A stretch of 5,097 nt of DNA from Nitrososphaerota archaeon. Lineage in GTDB: Archaea > Thermoproteota > Nitrososphaeria > Nitrososphaerales > CADDZS01. The notes under the pieces are model-generated. The model made no database searches and was not told where the DNA came from. It saw only the letters and a list, made by a program, of their open reading frames with translations. Positions 1 to 5,097 of this stretch are shown in pieces (within the stretch, counting starts at the first letter, position 1; every line of letters begins with the position of its first letter). The DNA lies in NCBI GenBank assembly GCA_027886785.1, contig JAPCJV010000178.1, positions 1-5,097 of the forward strand. Direction: 5' to 3'. Made by a program: the position numbers and the translations under genes.

Positions 1-756
1 AAGGTAGCAAACCAGATCCGATTTACCAAAGTGGCTAACGTCATCCGCGGAGCAGGAGAGGTAGACCCCGTAGGGGAGATCCGCTTGCATGTCAGCGATG
101 AAAAGTTGGCGGAGCGCCAATGCGATGTCAAAGATATCATGGCAGCTATCGAATCGCCGAAAAGGGAAATCAGCTATGATGAAAAGAAAAACATCATCAC
201 GATCAAGATTGACGTGGATTTCGCTTCCCTCCACATCCACAGGAACAAGATTCTGAACCAGAAGGTGAAAGGGATTCCTGGAATTGACAGAGTAACTGTG
301 GTAAAAGAGGGAGAGGAATGGAAGATTCAAACCTCTGGCTCGAATCTGCAAAAAGTTAGAGCAATCGAAGGAGTGGACAAGACGCGGACCACCACCAACA
401 ACATTTTTGAGGTCTACCAAACCTTGGGAATCGAGGCGGCTCGGGCGAATCTCGTAAAAGAGATCATCAGCACCTTGGAAGAGCAGGGCCTGGAAGTCGA
501 CATCCGGCACATCTACTTGGTTGCAGACCTCATGACGAGCAAGGGCTTTTTGCAGCAGATTGGACGGCATGGAGTCGCGGGAACTAAGACGAGCGTTTTG
601 GCAAGGGCCGCATTTGAAATCACGGTGCCTACACTTGCGGAAGCAGCGGTGCGTGGAGAAACCGAAGATTTGAGGGGAGTCACAGAGAACGTCATCGTCG
701 GTCTTCCCATACCGGTCGGAACGGGCATGATTGACGTTTTCATGCGCGGAGTCTAG
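1..756 (+). CDS. rpoA2: DNA-directed RNA polymerase subunit A'' (or C-terminus of unsplit subunit A), 5'-truncated by window edge
   Basis: This is the C-terminal part of the largest subunit of archaeal RNA polymerase, homologous to the end of bacterial beta-prime and eukaryotic Rpb1; it forms part of the jaw and clamp base around the active site. The frame is open from base 1 (251 codons visible), and the GTG at 31 is an internal valine, not a start. Recognisable blocks, numbered from the window edge, are TRTTTNN at about 128-134, the VDIRH segment at about 166-170, IGRHGV at about 187-192, and the terminal NVIVGLPIPVGTGM at about 230-243, all in family order up to the stop. The trigger-loop/bridge-helix part (FHYAG region) must lie upstream. 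The gene ends 14 bases before rpl30e, so they are probably cotranscribed. Whether the subunit is split (A'/A'') or fused cannot be decided here, so the symbol is provisional. The protein family is certain. Confidence 0.96.
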   Translation, partial: KVANQIRFTKVANVIRGAGEVDPVGEIRLHVSDEKLAERQCDVKDIMAAIESPKREISYDEKKNIITIKIDVDFASLHIHRNKILNQKVKGIPGIDRVTVVKEGEEWKIQTSGSNLQKVRAIEGVDKTRTTTNNIFEVYQTLGIEAARANLVKEIISTLEEQGLEVDIRHIYLVADLMTSKGFLQQIGRHGVAGTKTSVLARAAFEITVPTLAEAAVRGETEDLRGVTENVIVGLPIPVGTGMIDVFMRGV

Positions 757-759
757 GAG
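756..759 (+). promoter_or_regulatory. Shine-Dalgarno for rpl30e
   Basis: GGAG begins on the last base of the rpoA stop codon and sits 11 bases before the ATG at 771, a plausible ribosome binding site that supports the chosen start and translational coupling. Confidence 0.55.
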
Positions 760-770
760 CTAAATCAGCA

Positions 771-1373
771 ATGTCGGCGAATCTCGAACTGGAAAAGCAA
801 CTGAAGCTCGCTAAAAGGACCGGCTCTTATCTTGTCGGTCGTCGGGAAGTGCAGAGTGGCATTAAAGGGTCAAAGCTTTTGGTGTGGTCCGCCTCTGCAA
901 ACGTTCCTCAGACGATCTTGGATGAAAGCAGGAATCTTTCAATACCCTCCATCAAATTCAGCGGCAATCCTGTCGAATTAGGGCGAGCTTGCGGCATTCC
1001 CTTCCGGGTATCTGTGATTGCGATCAAAAGTCCTGGGGATGCTGACCTTACTGGATTCACCAAATCTGCCGATTACATTACAGTGATTTCGGGTGTCCGC
1101 TCGCTTTCTTTGCCGAAACCAAGGCCTTCACCATCCGAACCGGAAATGTCCAGGGACGCGAAAGCAAAGCCCAAGAAAGAACCAAAGAAAAAGGAAGAAG
1201 AGAAGGCTCCAGCGAAAAATTCACGGAAATCCGAGGAAAAGGAAACTGAAGCTCCTAAATCCAAAGAGAAAAAATCCAAGACCGTGAAAAAGAGCGCGGA
1301 TGACGCAGATACCAAACCAAAGAAAGCAAGAAAGAAAAAAACTGCAGACGAAACTGACGAAGCAGAGGAATGA
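771..1373 (+). CDS. rpl30e: Large-subunit ribosomal protein L30e with long Lys/Glu-rich C-terminal extension
   Basis: L30e is a small RNA-binding protein (L7Ae/L30e/S12e/Gadd45 fold) of the archaeal and eukaryotic 60S-type subunit, binding rRNA kink-turns. Residues 1-95 cover the whole normal family length (about 100 residues): the helical start with LKLAKRTGSYLVGRREV, the GSKLLVWSASAN strand, and the closing ACGIPFRVSVIAIKSPGDAD. The gene position between rpoA and nusA is the classic archaeal one. Residues about 96-200 are an added tail: a short mixed segment (DYITVISGVRSL), then a low-complexity, probably disordered stretch of Lys, Glu, Pro, Ala and Ser, ending acidic (DETDEAEE). The ATG at 771 is preceded by GGAG (756-759) that overlaps the rpoA stop. 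No frameshift is visible, and the tail's stop overlaps an ATG of the nusA frame. The core assignment is secure; the tail's role is unknown. Confidence 0.93.
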   Translation: MSANLELEKQLKLAKRTGSYLVGRREVQSGIKGSKLLVWSASANVPQTILDESRNLSIPSIKFSGNPVELGRACGIPFRVSVIAIKSPGDADLTGFTKSADYITVISGVRSLSLPKPRPSPSEPEMSRDAKAKPKKEPKKKEEEKAPAKNSRKSEEKETEAPKSKEKKSKTVKKSADDADTKPKKARKKKTADETDEAEE

Positions 1374-1411
1374 CCTCCCGGATTAGATCAGCCGGTTTAT
1401 GGATAGCATCG

Positions 1412-1459
1412 TTTAAATCACTCACTAAAGTCTCCGCTCCCCACCTGCGTTATTTTTTT
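1412..1459 (+). promoter_or_regulatory. Possible internal promoter and/or T-run termination site before nusA
   Basis: The stretch between the L30e stop and the favoured nusA start contains TTTAAA (1412-1417) and a T-rich element, TTATTTTTTT (1450-1459, with seven consecutive T). The first could be a TATA box with a start of transcription near 1440. The second lies about 29 bases before the TTG at 1484, which would suit a TATA box for a leaderless nusA mRNA. A T-run on the coding strand is also how archaeal transcription often terminates, so it might instead attenuate read-through from the rpoA-rpl30e unit. The sequence cannot distinguish these. Confidence 0.3.
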
Positions 1460-1483
1460 CAGGGCGTACGTGTTCAAAGCAAT

Positions 1484-1933
1484 TTGCCAGAAAAGATCAA
1501 ACTTACTTCAGAAGAACTGGGATTGATGTCCGTGTTTCAAAATATTTCCCGAGCGAATGCGCGAGATTGTGTCATCGACACCAAAGTGGGGAGAGTGATC
1601 TTCGTCGTGAGTAAGGGAGAGATGGGCCTTGCGATTGGCAAAGCCGGGGAAACGATCAAGAAAGTGCAGAAGGCGATTGGAAAGCAGGTCGAGCTCGTGG
1701 AATGGTCGGATGACGCGAAACAGTTCATACTGAATTCGCTAAACCCGGAGTACGTCTCGGAAATTAGGATGAACGAAAAGGCGGATGGCAGCATGAGCGC
1801 CACTGTGGTCGTTGAGGAAAAGAAAAAAGGTGCGATCCTGGGAAAGGGCGGGCGCAATGCGGAAAAGGCGAGGCTGCTTGCGAAACGCTATTTTTCCGTA
1901 GATACAATTCAAATCGTTACGCCTCAGCAGTAA
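1484..1933 (+). CDS. nusA: Archaeal NusA-like transcription elongation/termination factor (two KH domains)
   Basis: This is the short archaeal NusA, consisting of two KH RNA-binding domains and lacking the bacterial N-terminal RNA-polymerase-binding and S1 domains; it is thought to act with RNA polymerase in elongation or antitermination. With the TTG start the product is 149 residues, close to the usual archaeal size. KH1 carries the GxxG loop GKAG (residues 52-55, within LAIGKAGETIKKVQKAIGK), and KH2 carries GKGG (120-123, within GAILGKGGRN). Conserved archaeal wording includes VGRVIFVV and the end region RYFSVDTIQIV. The frame is open back to an ATG at 1370 that overlaps the L30e stop as ATGA, which would add 38 residues; those residues do not resemble the family N-terminus, whereas PEKIKLTSEEL directly after the TTG does. 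No clear Shine-Dalgarno precedes the TTG, so the start is the uncertain part; family identity is secure. Confidence 0.92.
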   Translation: MPEKIKLTSEELGLMSVFQNISRANARDCVIDTKVGRVIFVVSKGEMGLAIGKAGETIKKVQKAIGKQVELVEWSDDAKQFILNSLNPEYVSEIRMNEKADGSMSATVVVEEKKKGAILGKGGRNAEKARLLAKRYFSVDTIQIVTPQQ

Positions 1934-1952
1934 CCGAAAACTCTGGTATACG

Positions 1953-1960
1953 TTTTTATA
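1953..1960 (+). promoter_or_regulatory. TATA-like box upstream of rps12
   Basis: TTTTTATA lies in the 52-base spacer between nusA and rps12. Archaeal TATA boxes centre about 26 bases upstream of the transcription start, which would place the start near 1983, almost at the TTG start codon of rps12. This suggests an internal promoter giving a nearly leaderless rps12-rps7 transcript, besides read-through from upstream. Confidence 0.45.
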
Positions 1961-1985
1961 AGATTCAGAGAGTGTGATGTGTACT

Positions 1986-2429
1986 TTGAGCAAGTCAAAG
2001 TCTCCCAATGGTGAGTTTGCCGCACGAAAGCAAGCTCAGAAAAGACAGCGACTGCGCTGGTCCGACAAATATTACAAACGTCGGATGCTCATGCTGGACA
2101 AAAAGGCAGACCCGCTAGAGGGTGCTCCTCAGGCCAGAGGGATCGTGCTGGAAAAGATCGGAGTCGAGTCCAAGCAGCCCAACTCGGCCATCAGGAAATG
2201 TGTGCGGGTGCAACTGGTCAAGAACGGCAAGCAAGTGACTGCTTTTCTCCCTGGAGACGGAGCTTTGAATTTCATTGATGAGCACGACGAAGTCGCAATT
2301 CAGGGAATCGGCGGTTCCACAGGTGGCGCGATGGGAGACATTCCGGGAGTCCGGTTTGAAGTTTACAAAGTAAATGATGTTTCACTGAACGAGCTGGTCT
2401 ATGGTAGAAAGGAGAAACCGCGGAGGTAG
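1986..2429 (+). CDS. rps12: Small-subunit ribosomal protein S12 (uS12)
   Basis: uS12 lies at the interface side of the 30S subunit near the decoding centre and contributes to tRNA selection accuracy. From the TTG start it is 147 residues, the usual archaeal size. The N-terminus [11 protein letters not shown] and [10 protein letters not shown] match archaeal/eukaryotic uS12; the decoding loop KQPNSA is at residues 63-68 and the second conserved loop PGDG at 89-92, followed by NFIDEHDEV; the end GRKEKPRR is typical. The open frame also reaches back to GTG 1974 and ATG 1977. TTG 1986 is preferred because [11 protein letters not shown] fits the family N-terminus and because GTGAT (1974-1978) then serves as a Shine-Dalgarno seven bases upstream. 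ATG 1977 (three residues longer) remains possible. The stop is five bases before rps7, and the last codons contain the rps7 ribosome binding site, so the two are coupled. Confidence 0.95.
   Translation: MSKSKSPNGEFAARKQAQKRQRLRWSDKYYKRRMLMLDKKADPLEGAPQARGIVLEKIGVESKQPNSAIRKCVRVQLVKNGKQVTAFLPGDGALNFIDEHDEVAIQGIGGSTGGAMGDIPGVRFEVYKVNDVSLNELVYGRKEKPRR
2422..2427 (+). promoter_or_regulatory. Strong Shine-Dalgarno fixing the TTG start of rps7
   Basis: GGAGGT, a full match to the archaeal anti-Shine-Dalgarno core, overlaps the end of rps12 and its TAG stop and ends seven bases before TTG 2435. It decides the non-ATG start of rps7 and indicates S12-S7 translational coupling. Confidence 0.8.
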
Positions 2430-2434
2430 AACTG

Positions 2435-3031
2435 TTGCCCGAACCGAAATTGTTGCTTTTTGAAAAGTGGGACGTCGCAGGGATCAAGGTCGAAGACCAG
2501 GGTCTGCAGAGGGCGATTTCGCTGAAACCTTCGATCGCAGTCACCTCCATGGGCAGACATGAGCATAAGAAATTCGGGAAGCTCGACGTCAACATTGTAG
2601 AAAGGATTGCAAATAACATAATGCACTTTGGCAAGAAAAATGCAAAGAACGCTGGACGGATGGGAGGAAAGAAGCAAAGAGCTCTAAAAGTGGTAGCTTC
2701 GACCTTGGATATTATTTCTCTAAAGACCGGTCAAAATCCGATCGAAGTAATCGTTAGGGCGGTGGAGAATTCCTCGCCGAACGAAGATACGACTCGTATT
2801 GCGTACGGAGGTGTAGTGTATCACGTGGCGGTGGATATTGCTCCGAGCAGGAGAGTGGATTTAGCGTTGCGCTTCATCTCTGAGGGTTTGAGGGAAGCCG
2901 CTTTTTCGTCCACGCGAAGTGTGGAAGAAATTTTGGCGGATGAGATTATCCAGGCAGCGAGGAACGACACCAACAGCTTTGCCATAAAAAAGAAAAACGA
3001 ACAAGAAAGAATCGCAATGTCGTCCCGGTAA
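2435..3031 (+). CDS. rps7: Small-subunit ribosomal protein S7 (uS7)
   Basis: uS7 is a primary 16S-rRNA-binding protein that nucleates the 30S head and lines the E site. The 198-residue product has the archaeal layout: an N-terminal extension (PEPKLLLFEKWD), then the core with FGKLDVNIVERIANNIM (about 47-63), GKKQRALKVV (78-87), KTGQNPIEVIVRAVENSSP (97-115), ETTRI-like EDTTRIAYGGVVYHVAVDIAP (117-137), RRVDLALR (139-146) and the closing ADEIIQAARNDTNSFAIKKKNEQERIAMSSR region. The TTG start is supported by the GGAGGT site seven bases upstream and by alignment of the N-terminal motif; no in-frame ATG occurs before residue 39. The gene follows rps12 by five bases. Nothing is missing or broken. The stop is directly followed by a T-run in the spacer. 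Confidence 0.96.
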   Translation: MPEPKLLLFEKWDVAGIKVEDQGLQRAISLKPSIAVTSMGRHEHKKFGKLDVNIVERIANNIMHFGKKNAKNAGRMGGKKQRALKVVASTLDIISLKTGQNPIEVIVRAVENSSPNEDTTRIAYGGVVYHVAVDIAPSRRVDLALRFISEGLREAAFSSTRSVEEILADEIIQAARNDTNSFAIKKKNEQERIAMSSR

Positions 3032-3057
3032 ATTTTTTCTTAAAAATTTCCGGAAAT
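3030..3057 (+). repeat. Overlapping inverted repeats and T-run in the rps7-EF-1A spacer
   Basis: Two symmetric elements overlap directly at the rps7 stop. The first has 8-base arms, AAATTTTT (3030-3037) and AAAAATTT (3042-3049), around a TCTT loop, and includes six T in a row (3033-3038). The second is a perfect 12-base palindrome, ATTTCCGGAAAT (3046-3057). The T-run could terminate rps12-rps7 transcripts; the palindrome, lying just upstream of the presumed EF-1A promoter, could be a binding site for a dimeric regulator. Function is inferred only. Confidence 0.5.
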
Positions 3058-3060
3058 CCA

Positions 3061-3073
3061 GAAAGAGTTAAAA
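3061..3073 (+). promoter_or_regulatory. Probable BRE/TATA promoter of the EF-1A gene
   Basis: The purine-rich GAAAGAG (3061-3067) followed by TTAAAA (3068-3073) looks like an archaeal BRE plus TATA box. It would place transcription start near 3096, leaving a leader of about 23 bases that contains AGGTGA (3103-3108) as Shine-Dalgarno ten bases before the ATG at 3119. Confidence 0.5.
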
Positions 3074-3118
3074 GGACTAAACGCGTAAAACTGCTTTACT
3101 TAAGGTGAATTATGAAAA

Positions 3119-4450
3119 ATGGCAGAAAAGCCCCACCTAAATCTCATTGTCACGGGACACGTCGACCACGGCAAGTCCACTACAATGGGTCATTTTTTGT
3201 TCGACATGGGCACTGTTGATCAGCGAACCATCGACGAATTTGCAAAGGAATCAGAAAAGACTGGAAAGGGGGATACTTTCAAGTATGCGTGGGTCATGGA
3301 CAGTTTGAAGGATGAGCGAGAGAGAGGAGTTACGATCGATCTTGCTTTCCAGAAATTTGAGACTCCAAAGTATACTTTCACACTGATTGACGCGCCGGGC
3401 CACCGCGATTTTATCAAGAACATGATTACGGGAGCTTCCGAAGCTGACTGCGCCGTCATTCTCGTTTCGGGCAAACCAGGCGAAACTGAAGTAGGGATCG
3501 GCTCCGGAGGGCAGACAAGGGAACACGCATTCCTCCTGAAGACCCTAGGGGTGAATCAGGTAGTGTGCGCCATCAACAAGATGGACGATCCGATCATCGC
3601 ATGGAAGGAATCAAGGTATAACGAAGTAAAGGGTGAGATGGAAAAGCTCCTGAAAACTGTAGGATTCAAGGTGGACAAAATCCGCTTCATCCCGGTTTCA
3701 GGTTGGCTGGGTGACAACCTTGTAAAGAAGAGCACCAACATGCCCTGGTACAAGGGGCCCACTCTCAAGGAAGCTCTGGATGAGTTTGAACAACCACCAA
3801 AGCCCACTGACAAGCCGCTTCGAATGCCTCTCCAGGATGTCTATTCCATAACCGGAGTGGGTACGGTTCCCGTAGGAAGAATCGAAACCGGAAAGATGAA
3901 AGTGGGAGACCAGGTAATCGTCATGCCCGAAGGCTTGACGGGAGAAATCAAAACGATCGAGTCCCACCACGTGCAGATGCAGGAAGCACTTTCCGGAGAT
4001 AACATCGGAGTGAATCTCAGGGGCATCGGCAAGGGAGAAATCAAGAGGGGCTCAGTGCTTGGTCCTGTAAACAATCCACCGACGATCGCAAGGGCCTTTA
4101 GGGCGCAGATCATCGTAGTCCACCACCCGACTGCAATTGCTGCGGGGTATACGCCGGTGCTTCATGCTCACACCGCCCAGGTGGCCGCCACGATTACGGA
4201 AATCGAATCGAAGCTGGATCCGAGAACGGGTCAACCTACAGAGGAAAAACCAAAGTCGATCAAGACAGGAGACTCTGCAATAGTAATCATAAAGCCACTT
4301 AGAGCGCTGTGCATCGAGACCTTCAAGGACTTTCCCGAGCTGGGAAGGTTTGCCCTAAGAGACATGGGTACCACAATCGCCGCGGGCGTTGTCCGAGAAG
4401 TCACTGAGAAGGGCACTGCTGAAAAAGACAAGCTCGTCGCAAAAGCGTAG
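3119..4450 (+). CDS. tuf: Translation elongation factor 1-alpha (aEF1A, EF-Tu homologue)
   Basis: aEF1A is the cytosolic GTPase that brings aminoacyl-tRNA to the ribosomal A site. The 443-residue product is full length. The G domain (about 1-225) has the P-loop GHVDHGKS (13-20), switch I ERGVTID with Thr72, DAPGH (91-95), NKMD (153-156) and the VSG of G5 (193-195). Domain 2 (about 230-320) and domain 3 (about 325-435, with HHPTAIAAGYTPVLH and the ending RFALRDMGTTIAAGVV) complete it. Residues 121-131 (GETEVGIGSGG, just before QTREH) form the 11-residue insertion characteristic of TACK/crenarchaeal and eukaryotic factors, absent in most euryarchaeal ones. The ATG at 3119 follows AGGTGA and gives the family N-terminus MAEKPHLNL; an ATG at 3112 is out of frame. 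It is the last gene of the + strand block and is followed by a stem-loop. An 'EF-1A' name is equally used for this gene. Confidence 0.97.
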   Translation: MAEKPHLNLIVTGHVDHGKSTTMGHFLFDMGTVDQRTIDEFAKESEKTGKGDTFKYAWVMDSLKDERERGVTIDLAFQKFETPKYTFTLIDAPGHRDFIKNMITGASEADCAVILVSGKPGETEVGIGSGGQTREHAFLLKTLGVNQVVCAINKMDDPIIAWKESRYNEVKGEMEKLLKTVGFKVDKIRFIPVSGWLGDNLVKKSTNMPWYKGPTLKEALDEFEQPPKPTDKPLRMPLQDVYSITGVGTVPVGRIETGKMKVGDQVIVMPEGLTGEIKTIESHHVQMQEALSGDNIGVNLRGIGKGEIKRGSVLGPVNNPPTIARAFRAQIIVVHHPTAIAAGYTPVLHAHTAQVAATITEIESKLDPRTGQPTEEKPKSIKTGDSAIVIIKPLRALCIETFKDFPELGRFALRDMGTTIAAGVVREVTEKGTAEKDKLVAKA

Positions 4451-4458
4451 TCAATCCA

Positions 4459-4494
4459 CAGGACACATACTTCAGTGTCCTGAATCCTTTTCTT
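4459..4494 (+). terminator. Stem-loop with T-rich tail ending the operon
   Basis: Perfect 8-base arms CAGGACAC (4459-4466) and GTGTCCTG (4475-4482) enclose an 8-base loop, followed by TTTTCTT (4488-4494). It begins nine bases after the EF-1A stop, in the 42-base convergent gap to the minus-strand gene. The T-tract is on the + side, so it chiefly serves EF-1A; on the minus strand the stem is followed only by a weak T-rich stretch. Confidence 0.7.
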
Positions 4495-5097
4495 ACTCTC
4501 TAGTTATCATTTCTCGGACTACAGCCATCCACGCATCCCTGACGTTTTCTGGATTGTATCCGCCCCCGCCCATGGCTAACAATCTGCCCCCACAGATTTC
4601 ATGGGAAAGCTCATGCAATCTTTTTGCTGCGTAGCCATGCGCTTCGGCAGAATATTCAAGATGAGCGATCGGATCCGACTTTAATCCATCGGCCCCACAC
4701 TGCAGAAAAATGAATTCGGGTTTGAACTGCCGCACGAAGATCTCGATTTTGTCGAACGCCTCTACGAAATTAGAATCTCCGGAACCGGGATTCAAGGGAA
4801 GATTTAGCTTCGTCCCTTTCGCCTTTCCTTCACCGGTCTCATACGCAAATCCGGTCCCGGGGTAAAGATATCTCCCGTCTTCATGGATATCCCCGATGAT
4901 CACGCGCTCATCAGATTCAAATCCGTAAAACACGCCGTCGCCGTGGTGCGTTACGATAGATCTACATAAGCTACTATAAATAATCGAGATACTGAGTGTG
5001 CTACAATTCCTGTTGAAAAGCTACAGATTCGTCCGCCAGGTAACAGAAGCGGAAGTATGGAGCGCCCGATCGGGACGGGGAAAGGGGCGTCTTTGCC
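4493..5097 (-). pseudogene. Histone deacetylase/AcuC-family zinc hydrolase, C-terminal half intact, N-terminal half frame-disrupted, cut by window edge
   Basis: The family removes acetyl or related acyl groups from lysine or polyamine-like amines using a Zn ion. An uninterrupted frame from GTG 4933 to TAA 4493 (146 codons) holds the C-terminal half: IHEDGRYLYPGTG (16-28), LNLPL..G..D (43-53), QCGAD with the zinc ligand Asp82, and GGGGY with the catalytic Tyr126. In the same frame HHGDG (4948-4934) precedes the GTG, so the GTG is an internal valine. Farther upstream the conserved pieces jump frames: SVSRLFIVAYVDL (4995-4957) is in a second frame and ends at a TAA (4953-4951), and RFCYLADESVAFQQEL (about 5051-5004) is in a third, ending at a TAG (5003-5001). 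The expected Asp two residues before the first motif His-Gly (DxHHGDG) is not encoded in frame, and the HH active-site pair is not seen. A usual homologue is well over 300 residues. Either the gene is decaying or the sequence here has indel errors. Confidence 0.72.

Noticed and set aside
174..256. C-box-like ATGATGA with a later CTGA, suggesting a C/D-box guide RNA
   Set aside because: Both lie in conserved rpoA codons, the spacing is too long and there are no C'/D' boxes or closing stem.
513..743. Antisense open frame within rpoA
   Set aside because: Its protein has no family resemblance and lies wholly opposite a strongly conserved gene; a codon-bias shadow. The same applies to the antisense frames opposite L30e, NusA, S12, S7 and EF-1A.
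1093..1287. Second + strand frame inside the L30e tail, rich in Arg/Lys
   Set aside because: It is the +1 reading of the purine-rich low-complexity tail; no start signal and no recognisable domain.
4389..4634. + strand frame running from the end of EF-1A into the convergent deacetylase
   Set aside because: It crosses the terminator hairpin and overlaps conserved coding sequence on both sides; no motif seen.
4493..4933. Intact small deacetylase starting at GTG 4933
   Set aside because: The HHGDG motif continues in frame just upstream of the GTG, and the product would lack the His-His pair and the DxH zinc ligands, so a native start there is unlikely.
5065..5074. Ten-base palindrome CCCGATCGGG near the right edge
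   Set aside because: Short, GC-rich, not associated with a promoter or terminator, and in the degraded coding region; likely chance.
1..5097. CRISPR array, insertion sequence, tRNA/rRNA or novel defence cassette
   Set aside because: No spaced direct repeats, transposase-like frame, terminal inverted repeats or cloverleaf pattern was seen; almost all of the window is accounted for by housekeeping genes.

Overview
The window carries a canonical archaeal transcription/translation operon on the + strand, followed by a convergent, damaged deacetylase gene. The organism is an archaeon, most likely from the TACK group near Nitrososphaerota (Thaumarchaeota/Aigarchaeota). Support: the gene order (RNA polymerase A C-terminus, L30e, NusA-like, S12, S7, EF-1A) is the archaeal one; translation signals match an archaeal anti-Shine-Dalgarno; AT-rich TATA-like boxes precede several genes; and EF-1A carries the 11-residue insertion shared by crenarchaeal/TACK, Asgard and eukaryotic factors. 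The exact lineage is an inference from remembered family sequences, not from a search.

Layout. 1-756 is the C-terminal part of the largest RNA polymerase subunit (A'' or the end of an unsplit A), cut by the left edge. 771-1373 is ribosomal protein L30e with an unusual Lys/Glu-rich tail that doubles its length. 1484-1933 is the two-KH-domain archaeal NusA-like protein. 1986-2429 and 2435-3031 are ribosomal proteins S12 and S7, translationally linked by a strong Shine-Dalgarno inside the S12 stop region. An 87-base spacer with T-run, palindromes and a TATA-like box leads to EF-1A at 3119-4450. A stem-loop with a T-rich tail (4459-4494) closes the operon.

On the minus strand, 5097-4493 encodes the C-terminal half of a histone-deacetylase/AcuC-family zinc hydrolase. 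Its N-terminal half is only visible as conserved fragments scattered over three reading frames with stops, so it is a pseudogene or a low-quality stretch of sequence.

Together the + strand genes make core RNA polymerase, a transcription elongation factor, three ribosomal proteins and the aminoacyl-tRNA delivery factor, a set co-regulated with growth. I found no CRISPR array, mobile element, tRNA, rRNA or novel defence-like system. The noteworthy points are the L30e tail, a series of apparent TTG starts, the palindromic S7/EF-1A spacer, and the decayed deacetylase in the place where rps10 often sits in other archaea.
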